From the NCBI GenBank assembly GCA_051881775.1, contig JBJEQN010000074.1:1-11187 (forward strand): a stretch of DNA of 11,187 bases, in the 5' to 3' direction. This DNA is from UMGS363 sp051881775 (lineage in GTDB: Bacteria > Bacillota > Clostridia > Oscillospirales > Ruminococcaceae). Below the pieces are notes generated by a model. It saw nothing but the letters and a program-made list of their open reading frames with translations. It was not told where the DNA came from and did not search any database. This document shows positions 1 through 6,501 of the stretch, piece by piece (within the stretch, counting starts at the first letter, position 1; each line of letters begins with the position of its first letter). The position numbers were made by a program, and so were the translations under genes.

Positions 1-305
1 CCGCTGTCTATCCAGTTTTGATAATCTGCATCTCCCAACAGTTCAAGGTAATTTTTGCCCTCGAATTTGCCGAAATCGCACTCTTTCAAATTCTCACCGA
101 TTACGATTTTTTTATCGGGATAAATAATTTCCGCAGTTTGTATGCACCGCTTCATCGGACTTGAAATAACAATATCGCAATCGGGATAACTTATGTTTTT
201 GAGCTCGGAAACACCCTCTTTGCAAAGAGGTTCATCGGTAACTCCGATATATCTTTTTTCAAGGTTTCCCGAGGTCTTTCCGTGTCGGATAAATACTATC
301 TTCAT
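1..305 (-). CDS. cobC: Histidine phosphatase, probable alpha-ribazole phosphatase (CobC type), 3' end missing
   Basis: About 101 N-terminal residues are visible before the window edge cuts the gene. The protein begins MKIVFIRHGKTSGN, carrying the RHG phosphohistidine signature of the histidine phosphatase (phosphoglycerate mutase-like) superfamily at residues 7-9. A second family motif, SSPMKRCIQTAE, follows around residues 48-59, and the LKECDFGKFEG segment has the acidic residue typical of the family. The second catalytic His would lie in the missing part. CobC removes the 5'-phosphate from alpha-ribazole phosphate or adenosylcobalamin phosphate at the end of nucleotide-loop assembly. The superfamily fold alone does not fix the substrate. 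The CobC call rests on position: it starts 6 nt after the shortened cobU-like gene, last in a run of cob genes under a B12 riboswitch. The ATG at 305-303 is preceded by an AGGGG/AAGG-like purine stretch. Confidence 0.8.
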   Translation of the reverse strand, partial: MKIVFIRHGKTSGNLEKRYIGVTDEPLCKEGVSELKNISYPDCDIVISSPMKRCIQTAEIIYPDKKIVIGENLKECDFGKFEGKNYLELLGDADYQNWIDS

Positions 306-311
306 TGCGCC

Positions 312-695
312 TTACCCCTTTATCTTTGTGGGAATACCGCAAACAAGACGTATGACCTCACGGGAATTCTCCGCAATGATACAGCCTGCTCTGCCCGTTT
401 CTTCACGCCATATGCGCTCACTTTTTTCAAGGGGGATAATACCGCCGCCTATCTCGTTAATGATAATGACAGCGTCCGAATTTTCTCTGCAAAGCCGCCT
501 TGTAAACTCCTCGGGATCGGCATTTTCTTCAAGCAGACGCTTCACCGCAAGCTGATAATCCGTTACGCATTTTGCGGTAAAAACAGCTTCAAGTTCACAG
601 CTTCCGCCGTTTAAAATATCCCCGTCCGAAAAACCAAAACGCTTTTTTGCATATTCTCTTTTGCCTTGGAATGCACCGCCTGTTATCATTATCAT
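312..695 (-). CDS. Shortened CobU-like protein (second CobU paralogue)
   Basis: A 127-residue protein related to the CobU adenosylcobinamide kinase / adenosylcobinamide-phosphate guanylyltransferase family. It has a P-loop-like MITGGAFQGKREYA at about residues 3-16 and the C-terminal CobU hallmark NEIGGGIIP at about 80-88, ending in CGIPTKIKG, which parallels the YGIPVPLKG end of the full CobU encoded two genes upstream. It is about 45 residues shorter than that CobU. The P-loop Lys is followed by Arg instead of Ser/Thr. I find no counterpart of the HRxxR segment with the guanylylated His, nor of the ECTANL segment. It may therefore lack one or both CobU activities, or be a regulatory or structural partner. 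The chosen start (ATG 695-693) overlaps the cobS stop as ATGA, which implies translational coupling. An in-frame extension back to 869 has no family similarity and would run inside cobS. An ATG two codons later is also possible. Confidence 0.8.
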   Translation of the reverse strand: MIMITGGAFQGKREYAKKRFGFSDGDILNGGSCELEAVFTAKCVTDYQLAVKRLLEENADPEEFTRRLCRENSDAVIIINEIGGGIIPLEKSERIWREETGRAGCIIAENSREVIRLVCGIPTKIKG

Positions 696-1468
696 AAAAC
701 TGCCTCCGTAAGTTTTTCTCCGGCAACGGCAAAAATAAGCACCGACATTTCGCATATCTGCAAAAACCAGCCTGCAAGGTCGCCCGTTATGCCGCCGAAA
801 TTTTTGTATGCGGATATTCTGTAATATATGAACGCACCTGCCGCTCCTGCTAACGCAAGTCCTCCCCAAAAAAGGTCTGCACGAAGCATAGCCGCAGCCG
901 AAACTACCGTAAAAACAAGCAGAACTGCAACGGTCACTTTTTTATGGGCAGGCTTTGCAAAGCTCTGCAATGCGCCCTCTTTTTTGGCGCTTTGAAACGT
1001 TACCGCCGCAAGTCCGCTTAGCGACCTTGAAAGAACAAATCCGCAAGCAACGATAACAGCCGTGCCGAAATTTTTTATCTCCGCAAGCATTGCCGTCTGC
1101 AAAATAAGATATGCGCACAGCCACATCACCGCAAACGAGCCTATGTGTGGGTCACTCATAATTTTCAGCTTGCCCTCTCGGTCGGCACAGGAGGCTTTTG
1201 CGTCTGTAACGTCGCAGAAACCGTCTATATGTATTCCGCCCGTGACAAAAAGAGGCATAAGTGCAGAAACAGCACCGTCCGCAAGTGAGCCTATCCCAAA
1301 CAAACCGCAGATATATTTCCAAAGCAGAAAAATTGCCCCCGAAACTGCGCCCACAAGAGGAAAAAAGCACAGCGCATAACGTCTGTTTTCCTCTTTCCAT
1401 TCCACCTGCGGCATGGGAATCCTTGAATACATAAGAAATGCGCTTGCAAGTGACTTCAAAATCTTCAT
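692..1468 (-). CDS. cobS: Adenosylcobinamide-GDP ribazoletransferase (cobalamin synthase)
   Basis: CobS is a polytopic inner-membrane enzyme that joins adenosylcobinamide-GDP to alpha-ribazole (phosphate), giving adenosylcobalamin (phosphate). The 258-residue length is normal for the family. Visible hallmarks are the N-terminal SAFLMYSRIPMP (about residues 9-20), the acidic GGIHIDGFCDVTDA motif (77-90) that corresponds to the conserved metal-binding aspartate cluster, the following DPHIGSFAV (about 106-114), and a late GGITGDLAGW segment. Several hydrophobic segments are evident, for example around 35-55, 66-80, 112-130, 137-155 and 178-195. The start is ATG 1468-1466, preceded at good spacing by AAAGGAG. 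It overlaps the cobU stop as ATGA. A longer reading from 1510 adds 14 residues without family similarity and would lie inside cobU, so I rejected it. The gene ends overlapping the next ATG, again as ATGA. Confidence 0.95.
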   Translation of the reverse strand: MKILKSLASAFLMYSRIPMPQVEWKEENRRYALCFFPLVGAVSGAIFLLWKYICGLFGIGSLADGAVSALMPLFVTGGIHIDGFCDVTDAKASCADREGKLKIMSDPHIGSFAVMWLCAYLILQTAMLAEIKNFGTAVIVACGFVLSRSLSGLAAVTFQSAKKEGALQSFAKPAHKKVTVAVLLVFTVVSAAAMLRADLFWGGLALAGAAGAFIYYRISAYKNFGGITGDLAGWFLQICEMSVLIFAVAGEKLTEAVL

Positions 1469-1983
1469 GGCAGTTCTCCTTTCAGCGGCACGGGGATACC
1501 GTACACGCACTCGACTACTCTGTCGGCAATCTCCGCAGTACAGCGGTTTATCTCTCCCATCGCTTCAATATATTTCGCCGTGCCTTTTTCATAGGCAATA
1601 CCGTCATTTCCCACCTCGTTGGTGACTATAACAAACAGTTTTGCACGTTTTTTCAGATGTCGGAAGCCTCGTATTATCTTATCTGTCGGGTCGGTTATAT
1701 TTTCGCCCTTAAACATTTCATTTGCGCAAAGATTAGCAGTACATTCAAGCAGTATTCCGCAGCTTTCGGGAAGGTTTATCTCATCAATATCCGTATATTT
1801 TTCTATGGTTTCAAAGCCTTTTCCGCTGCGCAGCTTTCTGTGGCGTTCAATGGCGGCAAAGGCTTCTTCACCGTAGGGCTGCATTGTTGCGATATATAAC
1901 TTTCTGCCCTCAAAACCGTCAAAAATCTTCTCTGCAAAATGGGATTTTCCGCACTTTGCGCCGCCTGTAACAAGCACCGTCAT
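1465..1983 (-). CDS. cobU: Bifunctional adenosylcobinamide kinase / adenosylcobinamide-phosphate guanylyltransferase
   Basis: CobU phosphorylates adenosylcobinamide and then transfers GMP from GTP to give adenosylcobinamide-GDP, the substrate of CobS. At 172 residues it is of usual length. It shows a complete P-loop GGAKCGKS (7-14), the segment IERHRKLR with His48 as the likely guanylylated histidine, the ECTANL motif (80-85) and VTNEVG (120-125), and it ends with the typical YGIPVPLKG. All residues expected for activity appear present, unlike in the shortened paralogue encoded after cobS. The ATG at 1983-1981 overlaps the cobT stop as ATGA, and the stop overlaps the cobS start in the same way, so the three genes look translationally coupled. 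Confidence 0.96.
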   Translation of the reverse strand: MTVLVTGGAKCGKSHFAEKIFDGFEGRKLYIATMQPYGEEAFAAIERHRKLRSGKGFETIEKYTDIDEINLPESCGILLECTANLCANEMFKGENITDPTDKIIRGFRHLKKRAKLFVIVTNEVGNDGIAYEKGTAKYIEAMGEINRCTAEIADRVVECVYGIPVPLKGELP

Positions 1984-3029
1984 TTCAGCTCCACATACCT
2001 TTCCATACCCATATCGTCAAAGCGGTGAGCGCTGTTATACACCGCCAGCGCTCCGTCAAGCAGGGGCAGGAGCATTATTCCGCCCGTGCCCTCGCCAAGG
2101 CGCATCTCCGCAGTTATGAGTGGCTTTACGCCTATCCTTTCAAGCAGCATTTTTCCCGACGGTTCACCCGAAACGTGGCTTGCAAGCATATATTCCCTTG
2201 CAAGAGAGTTAATTTTGCAGGCGATAAGCGCCGAAACAGCGGAGATAACGCCGTCTATGACAATGGGAATATGATAAAATGCACCGCCAAGGAAAAGTCC
2301 CGTCATTCCTGCAATATCAAAGCCGCCCAGCTTGGCAAGCAGTTCCACCGGCTTGTCCTTTTCGGGGTGATTGACCTTGATCGCACGCTCAACGGCGGCT
2401 ATTTTCCGCTCCAGACCTGCGCTGTCAAGACCTGCTCCCCTGCCCGTCACCGATTTGGGCGGCATATCAAGAAGCACCGAAGCAAGGGCGGCTGAAGTGG
2501 TTGTGTTCCCTATCCCCATTTCACCGGTAACGATAATATCGGCACCTTCACGCTTCATATCACGGACAATATCCATTCCCACAGTAATTGCCTTTTCCGC
2601 CTGCTCAACGGTCATAGCCGCTTCTTCGGCAATGTTTTTTGTGCCGTACGCTATTTTTCTGTTGACGAGCCTTTCACTTTTCACATCATGCTCCATACCA
2701 ATGTCCACAGCCGTTACCTTTGCGCCGTAAATATCGGCAAGCACGTTTATGTTAGACGTTCCCTCTGCAATTGCTTCTGCGCAAAGGGCAGTTACGGAGC
2801 TGTCCGACTGTGTAACACCCTCGCACACTACGCCGTTGTCTGCGCACATTACAACTGCACGGCGGTTCTTTATTTTTACCTCCGCAGTACCCTGCACCGC
2901 TGCTATTTTTTCAACTGCGCTTTCAAGAAGTCCAAGGCTCCCAAGGGGCTTTGCAACGCTGTTCCAGCGCTCTATTGCCGCCTGTGCAGCTTTAACGTCA
3001 GGCGGTGTTATTTTATTTATCCTATCCAT
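1980..3029 (-). CDS. cobT: Nicotinate-nucleotide--dimethylbenzimidazole phosphoribosyltransferase
   Basis: CobT makes alpha-ribazole phosphate from nicotinate mononucleotide and a lower-ligand base such as 5,6-dimethylbenzimidazole, activating the base for attachment by CobS. The 349-residue length matches the family. Conserved segments seen are KPLGSLG (27-33), ADNGVVCEGVTQ (63-74), TGEMGIGNTTTSAA (168-181), VTGRGAGLD (194-202), GGAFYHIP-IVIDG (248-260) and RLGEGTGG (310-317). Glu313 in the last is the expected catalytic general base (Glu317 in Salmonella CobT). It is the first gene of the cob operon. The ATG at 3029-3027 has a strong GGAGG five bases upstream. Expression should be controlled by the cobalamin riboswitch and terminator in its leader. 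Confidence 0.97.
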   Translation of the reverse strand: MDRINKITPPDVKAAQAAIERWNSVAKPLGSLGLLESAVEKIAAVQGTAEVKIKNRRAVVMCADNGVVCEGVTQSDSSVTALCAEAIAEGTSNINVLADIYGAKVTAVDIGMEHDVKSERLVNRKIAYGTKNIAEEAAMTVEQAEKAITVGMDIVRDMKREGADIIVTGEMGIGNTTTSAALASVLLDMPPKSVTGRGAGLDSAGLERKIAAVERAIKVNHPEKDKPVELLAKLGGFDIAGMTGLFLGGAFYHIPIVIDGVISAVSALIACKINSLAREYMLASHVSGEPSGKMLLERIGVKPLITAEMRLGEGTGGIMLLPLLDGALAVYNSAHRFDDMGMERYVELK

Positions 3030-3054
3030 TTTTCCTCCGTATAAATATTTTACA

Positions 3055-3099
3055 ATAAAATTAAAAAGGCATTATCCGAACCGTAATTCAGATAATGCC
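3055..3099 (-). terminator. Intrinsic terminator in the cobT leader (riboswitch expression platform)
   Basis: In the minus-strand transcript, GGCATTATC at 3099-3091 pairs with GATAATGCC at 3076-3068. The pairing continues inward for four more pairs (TGAA with TTCG, one of them G-U), leaving a loop of about 6 nt. The stem of about 13 bp is followed at once by TTTTTAATTTTATT. It lies 25 bases before the cobT Shine-Dalgarno sequence and downstream of the B12 aptamer, so it is the likely premature-termination switch used when adenosylcobalamin is bound. I did not find a clear competing antiterminator strand. Confidence 0.85.
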
Positions 3100-3126
3100 C
3101 GATGTCTTTTCCGTTAACCGTTTCTT

Positions 3127-3167
3127 TGATATGATATGACAAAGCCCTGTTTATGTATATCATATCA
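3127..3167 (-). repeat. 11-bp inverted repeat between B12 aptamer and terminator
   Basis: TGATATGATAT (3167-3157 in the transcript) is perfectly complementary to ATATCATATCA (3137-3127), with a 19-nt loop between. It sits in the 120-nt linker between the riboswitch aptamer and the terminator. No T-run follows it, so it is not itself a terminator. It may be part of the expression platform or simply a spacer hairpin. Confidence 0.55.
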
Positions 3168-3221
3168 TCGTTTACGTTCCGGAGTTCCGCAGACTATAAA
3201 CAACACCCGTTCACGAGAAAA

Positions 3222-3432
3222 ACACAGGCAAGTATTCCGACTTATTGTCCGCCGACAGAACCGGCTAACATACGCCTTCCCGGGAGATCTCCCAGTGACT
3301 GACATTACATCTTGTATGCTTTAAGACAAAATACGGCAACGGCCTTGCTCAGGATTCGCACCTGATTCCTTGTTAGGCTTGGCAGCTATTTGCATAGATG
3401 TGCTTTTGCACCTGTATTCCGACAGAATATTA
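3222..3432 (-). promoter_or_regulatory. Cobalamin (adenosylcobalamin) riboswitch aptamer
   Basis: Read on the minus strand, the leader contains, in the right order, the conserved blocks of the B12 riboswitch class. First comes a P2/P3-like start near 3430. Then AAGGAATCAGGTGCGAATCC (the GGGAA..GGTGaaAATCC block) lies at about 3371-3352, followed by GAGCAAGGCCGTTGCCGTA in the place of the CgGtcCCGCcACTGT block. CACTGGGAGATCTCCCGGG and AAGGCG follow over 3297-3273. Last is the B12 box AAGTCGGAATACTTGCC at 3243-3227. The aptamer begins only a few bases after the predicted transcription start and is followed by an intrinsic terminator and cobT, so the expected action is shut-off of the cob operon when cobalamin is plentiful. 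The exact ends are approximate. Confidence 0.93.
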
Positions 3433-3443
3433 ATATGATAGTT

Positions 3444-3472
3444 ATTTTATCATCTTACCAAGTGATTGTCAA
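3444..3472 (-). promoter_or_regulatory. Sigma-A type promoter of the cob operon
   Basis: The minus strand has a perfect -35 TTGACA (3472-3467), a 17-base spacer, and a -10 TAAAAT (3449-3444). Transcription would begin near 3437, immediately before the riboswitch aptamer. This is a near-consensus housekeeping promoter. No operator-like palindrome overlaps it, so regulation is probably left to the riboswitch. Confidence 0.85.
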
Positions 3473-3602
3473 GATTTATTTTATTAAATCAGCATATCTG
3501 CATTTTTAAGAAAACGCCGATATTGCTGCGACAAATATCCCCTGTCATATCTTCCCCACAAATCTGCGGCAGATGCCGTCCTGCTCCATAACACTAATTC
3601 CA

Positions 3603-3663
3603 AATCAGCCTATAGACAATGGTGGCAGCTATAGGTTGGTTAATGATTAGGAAAAAGCTGATT
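3603..3663. repeat. Nested inverted repeats in the intergenic region
   Basis: AATCAGC (3603-3609) is complementary to GCTGATT (3657-3663). Inside these, CCTATAG (3609-3615) is complementary to CTATAGG (3629-3635) across a 13-base loop. The segment TTGGTTAATGATTAG (3636-3650) resembles TTGGTTATTAGTATTAG at 3774-3790, next to the larger hairpin. No gene is visible here. It may be a structured RNA, a decayed small mobile element, or the 3' untranslated region of the ABC operon. The neighbouring 3480-3600 stretch shows nothing I recognise. Confidence 0.45.
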
Positions 3664-3693
3664 AATGCGAAGCGATCGTTTCCTTATACAAAC

Positions 3694-3779
3694 AACCAAT
3701 AAAACTGTAGACAAAAAATCTTCACATAATCCATATACGCAAGATTATGCTCGATTTTTTGTACAGTTTTTAATTGGTT
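3694..3779. repeat. 86-nt near-perfect inverted repeat (long hairpin), possible terminator or MITE relic
   Basis: The left arm 3694-3720 and right arm 3753-3779 match as inverted copies at 25 positions, in three blocks (AACCAAT, AAAACTGTA, CAAAAAATC), with one two-base insertion in each arm. Inside, CATAATC (3725-3731) pairs with GATTATG (3743-3749). In the minus-strand transcript the inner stem is followed after a few bases by GATTTTTTG, and a similar T-run follows it on the plus strand. It begins 14 bases after the stop of the FtsX-type permease gene, so it could terminate that operon. The long outer arms, not needed for an intrinsic terminator, leave a small inverted-repeat element as the main alternative. 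Confidence 0.6.
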
Positions 3780-3792
3780 ATTAGTATTAGTA

Positions 3793-6501
3793 TTACTCTC
3801 TGTTCTTCAGCACCTCAGCAGGAGTGATCCTTTTCAGCTTTGCGGTAAGCAGACCGTTCACCCCGAAGTATATAAGCATAATTCCAATATAGATACCTGC
3901 ATACATATACCACTTAAAATGCAGATTCATTCCGCAGGCAATGTTGGAGATAGCATAAGGATAAATCGCATCTATAAACAGCTTGGAAACGGGTATGGCA
4001 ATAAGCGCACCCACAGCAACAACTGCGGTATTGCCGTTCAGATACAGCTTTCTCACCTCATTTGTACGATAACCGAAAATCTTTACAAGAGAAATACCGA
4101 AAGAAGCACGTTCTATCATCACATTCAGCATAAGATACATTACCACACAGAAAATTATTACGGAAACCACAGTCAGCATTATCACCATAGGCATCATAAG
4201 CTCGGTAAATACTGCCGAAGAGCGTTCAATATCGCTTCGTGACGTTACGGAATACAGCCGTCCCTCGTCGATGTCAAGTGCCGTATCGGAAAGAAGCATA
4301 TTGTAATGATCGTCCTCCTGTCCGAAAAGCTCACGCATACTGTCAATGTCCATAAACACCGCAAGCCCTGCGGAATAATCCGCAATTCCGGTTATGGTGA
4401 ACGCATAGTCCATATCGGTAGCACTGTCGGTCAGTATCAGCTTATCGCCTTTTTTCAGACCGTATTTCTGAGCAGCAGAGGCGCTTGCGGTAATTTTGCT
4501 TTTTCCCTTTTCGGGAGATACGCCGTAATATTTCTCATCATCGTCAACGCCGATAACGCTTATATCAAGAGTGTAGTCATATGCCGTTTTGGATAAGGAC
4601 TCCACATAGTATGCTTCGGCATTTTCGGGCGTTGTTTCCTCGGGATATTTCAGCACATACATATACTCATATTTTGTATCACGTACCGTGTCGGCGTTTA
4701 TGTTTGTACACAGCACATAGCAGTTCATACTCATCATAAATATCATAAGCGTTACAAGCATTCCGATAACAACGGTAATCCCTGTTCTTGCCTCACGGAG
4801 CATCTGTCTTATCTGAAAACGGCGCAGGAAGCCCATTTTTTTCAGATCAACGCCTGTGCGGAAATCTGTTTTCTGTTCGTTCCTGATAAGTGAAAGCGCT
4901 GTCCGTGAAAGCCTCTTGTTAATAACAAGATAGTTTACTATTGCCGAGATAACGGGTGGCATTACTACAGCGTAAATTATGAGATACATCGGATATACCG
5001 GCTCAAACACGGGCACAGAGAAATAATTGTAGGTGTCAGCCATTTGGGAATCAATGCCGAATTTGCTGAATCCAAGAGCAGACCCAACAAGACCGCCTGC
5101 AAAGCTGATTATGGTCGGCAGGGTGATGTAATGACCGATAAGATCCTTCTTTTTTGCGCCGAGAGCATAAAGCGCACCGATAACGCTTGATTCACGCTGT
5201 ATCTGATGAATAACAAATACGGAAATAACATATGTGAACAGCACCATAATTATTATTCCGGCTATCAGACCGATGCTTCTGTTCATCTGCATATCCGCTG
5301 CAGCTGCGGCAATTCTAGGATTTTCCGACCTTTCCACAAACTCTGTGAGATTGTCAATGTCAACGGTGAAAAGCTCGTCAAGCATATCGTCCGTTTCGGT
5401 TTTAAGCTCCTTAACGCCGTCGGATAATTCCGCAGCGCCCTCTGCCGCCTTCCCGACGCCGCTCGTATATTCGGAAACACCGTCCGAATAGCCTTTCAGT
5501 CCGTCAAGAGTTTCTTTAAGTGCAAGCAGCTCGGGAGAATTCGTGGCAGCAATGTATTTATCAAGAATTTCGGCGTAAGTTTCGGCAGTCAATGTTTCCG
5601 TTACGCCCATTGATAACAGCGCCGAATTTGCCAGAGCATAATACTGTGAAAATATCCCGTCTGCACCGTCAATGACCGCTCCACCGTTTTCGTCAAGCTC
5701 GGAAAGTCCGTCCGCAAGCTCCTTTGAACCGTCATAAAGTTCATTTATGCCCTCCTGTATATCCTCTTTTCTGCCGAGAGTATCGTCAAGCATTTCACGG
5801 AAATATTTATCCTCAATATCGTTATAGTCAAACTCAAAATCCTTGATGATCTCTTTCAGATCATCGTGGGAAATTTCGCCGTTCAGCAGATAAGCATAGC
5901 GCAGATCCTCGGTTTTTCCGAGGTTTTTCATTGCTTCATAATCTTCGGGAACAACAAAACCAACTCCGAAAAGTGAGCTGTCCACCGAACTGTCGGAGAA
6001 ATTTTTTGTGGGAGCGTCATAATCGGGAACTGTACCGATGCCCGTTACGGAAAAACTTTTTTTGCCTATTTCCACCGTATCTCCAACGGATATTTCATGC
6101 TCTTCGCAGTAACGCTTTTCAAGGAATATCTCTCCCGTTTTTTCGGGTGTTCTGCCCTCGTCAGGGTCGGCAAGGTCAACATTTTCACGCACCTTGAAGA
6201 TCCTCAGCACGGAATCATCGGACATTTCCGCATCAAAGGAAAATATCCTTTCAAGAGTAACTCCCCTGTCGGTTATTTCCTTTTCCTGAGCCGCAGTAAG
6301 CTGTGTAAAAACGGCAAACTGACCGTCCTCCACATGGTTTTCTGCGCCTGTTTCTACCGTTCTTGTTATTATGGTTTCAGCAGCTCCCACTACTGCAATG
6401 ATTATGTACATTCCCATAACTATCATCAGAAACAGCGCAAGATACCGCAGGAAATTGCTCTTTAAATCACGGAATATCCGTTTGTTAAGCACTCTGTTCA
6501 T
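3793..6501 (-). CDS. ABC transporter permease, FtsX/MacB-like, with large glycine-heptad extracellular domain
   Basis: A 902-residue membrane protein, the permease partner of the ATPase encoded just upstream. An N-terminal membrane helix (about 18-40) is followed by an extracellular region of about 370 residues. This includes a MacB-like beta part (roughly 85-165) and two stretches with the repeating Gly/Leu/Ala heptads seen in YhgE/Pip-type proteins (about 247-285 and 328-375). A first FtsX-like unit has helices near 408-432, 456-477 and 503-525. A fifth helix (about 573-593) begins a second half with another extracellular domain (600-765) and a final FtsX unit (helices near 768-795, 823-845, 866-886), ending in the typical RITPAEVLKNRE. 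The ATG at 6501-6499 overlaps the ATPase stop by one base (TAATG). MacB-type pumps use ATP to export peptides, lipids or antibiotics, or act as sensors. The substrate here is unknown. The stop lies in a TATTAG repeat that supplies several more in-frame stops. Confidence 0.9.
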   Translation of the reverse strand: MNRVLNKRIFRDLKSNFLRYLALFLMIVMGMYIIIAVVGAAETIITRTVETGAENHVEDGQFAVFTQLTAAQEKEITDRGVTLERIFSFDAEMSDDSVLRIFKVRENVDLADPDEGRTPEKTGEIFLEKRYCEEHEISVGDTVEIGKKSFSVTGIGTVPDYDAPTKNFSDSSVDSSLFGVGFVVPEDYEAMKNLGKTEDLRYAYLLNGEISHDDLKEIIKDFEFDYNDIEDKYFREMLDDTLGRKEDIQEGINELYDGSKELADGLSELDENGGAVIDGADGIFSQYYALANSALLSMGVTETLTAETYAEILDKYIAATNSPELLALKETLDGLKGYSDGVSEYTSGVGKAAEGAAELSDGVKELKTETDDMLDELFTVDIDNLTEFVERSENPRIAAAAADMQMNRSIGLIAGIIIMVLFTYVISVFVIHQIQRESSVIGALYALGAKKKDLIGHYITLPTIISFAGGLVGSALGFSKFGIDSQMADTYNYFSVPVFEPVYPMYLIIYAVVMPPVISAIVNYLVINKRLSRTALSLIRNEQKTDFRTGVDLKKMGFLRRFQIRQMLREARTGITVVIGMLVTLMIFMMSMNCYVLCTNINADTVRDTKYEYMYVLKYPEETTPENAEAYYVESLSKTAYDYTLDISVIGVDDDEKYYGVSPEKGKSKITASASAAQKYGLKKGDKLILTDSATDMDYAFTITGIADYSAGLAVFMDIDSMRELFGQEDDHYNMLLSDTALDIDEGRLYSVTSRSDIERSSAVFTELMMPMVIMLTVVSVIIFCVVMYLMLNVMIERASFGISLVKIFGYRTNEVRKLYLNGNTAVVAVGALIAIPVSKLFIDAIYPYAISNIACGMNLHFKWYMYAGIYIGIMLIYFGVNGLLTAKLKRITPAEVLKNRE

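Noticed and set aside
696..869. N-terminal extension of the short CobU-like protein
   Set aside because: The extension lies inside cobS in another frame and has no family similarity; the ATG at 695 fits the ATGA coupling and the P-loop begins right after it.
1469..1510. Longer cobS reading with 14 extra residues
   Set aside because: It lies within cobU, lacks a ribosome binding site and does not match the CobS N-terminus, whereas the ATG at 1468 has AAAGGAG upstream.
1438..2495. Plus-strand open frames of 150-156 codons opposite cobU/cobS and cobT
   Set aside because: They lie antisense to well-supported genes, show no recognisable motifs, lack ribosome binding sites and have the low-complexity composition of shadow frames.
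3127..3167. Inverted repeat as a second terminator in the cobT leader
   Set aside because: The stem is purely AT-rich except for two pairs and no T-run follows in the transcript direction.
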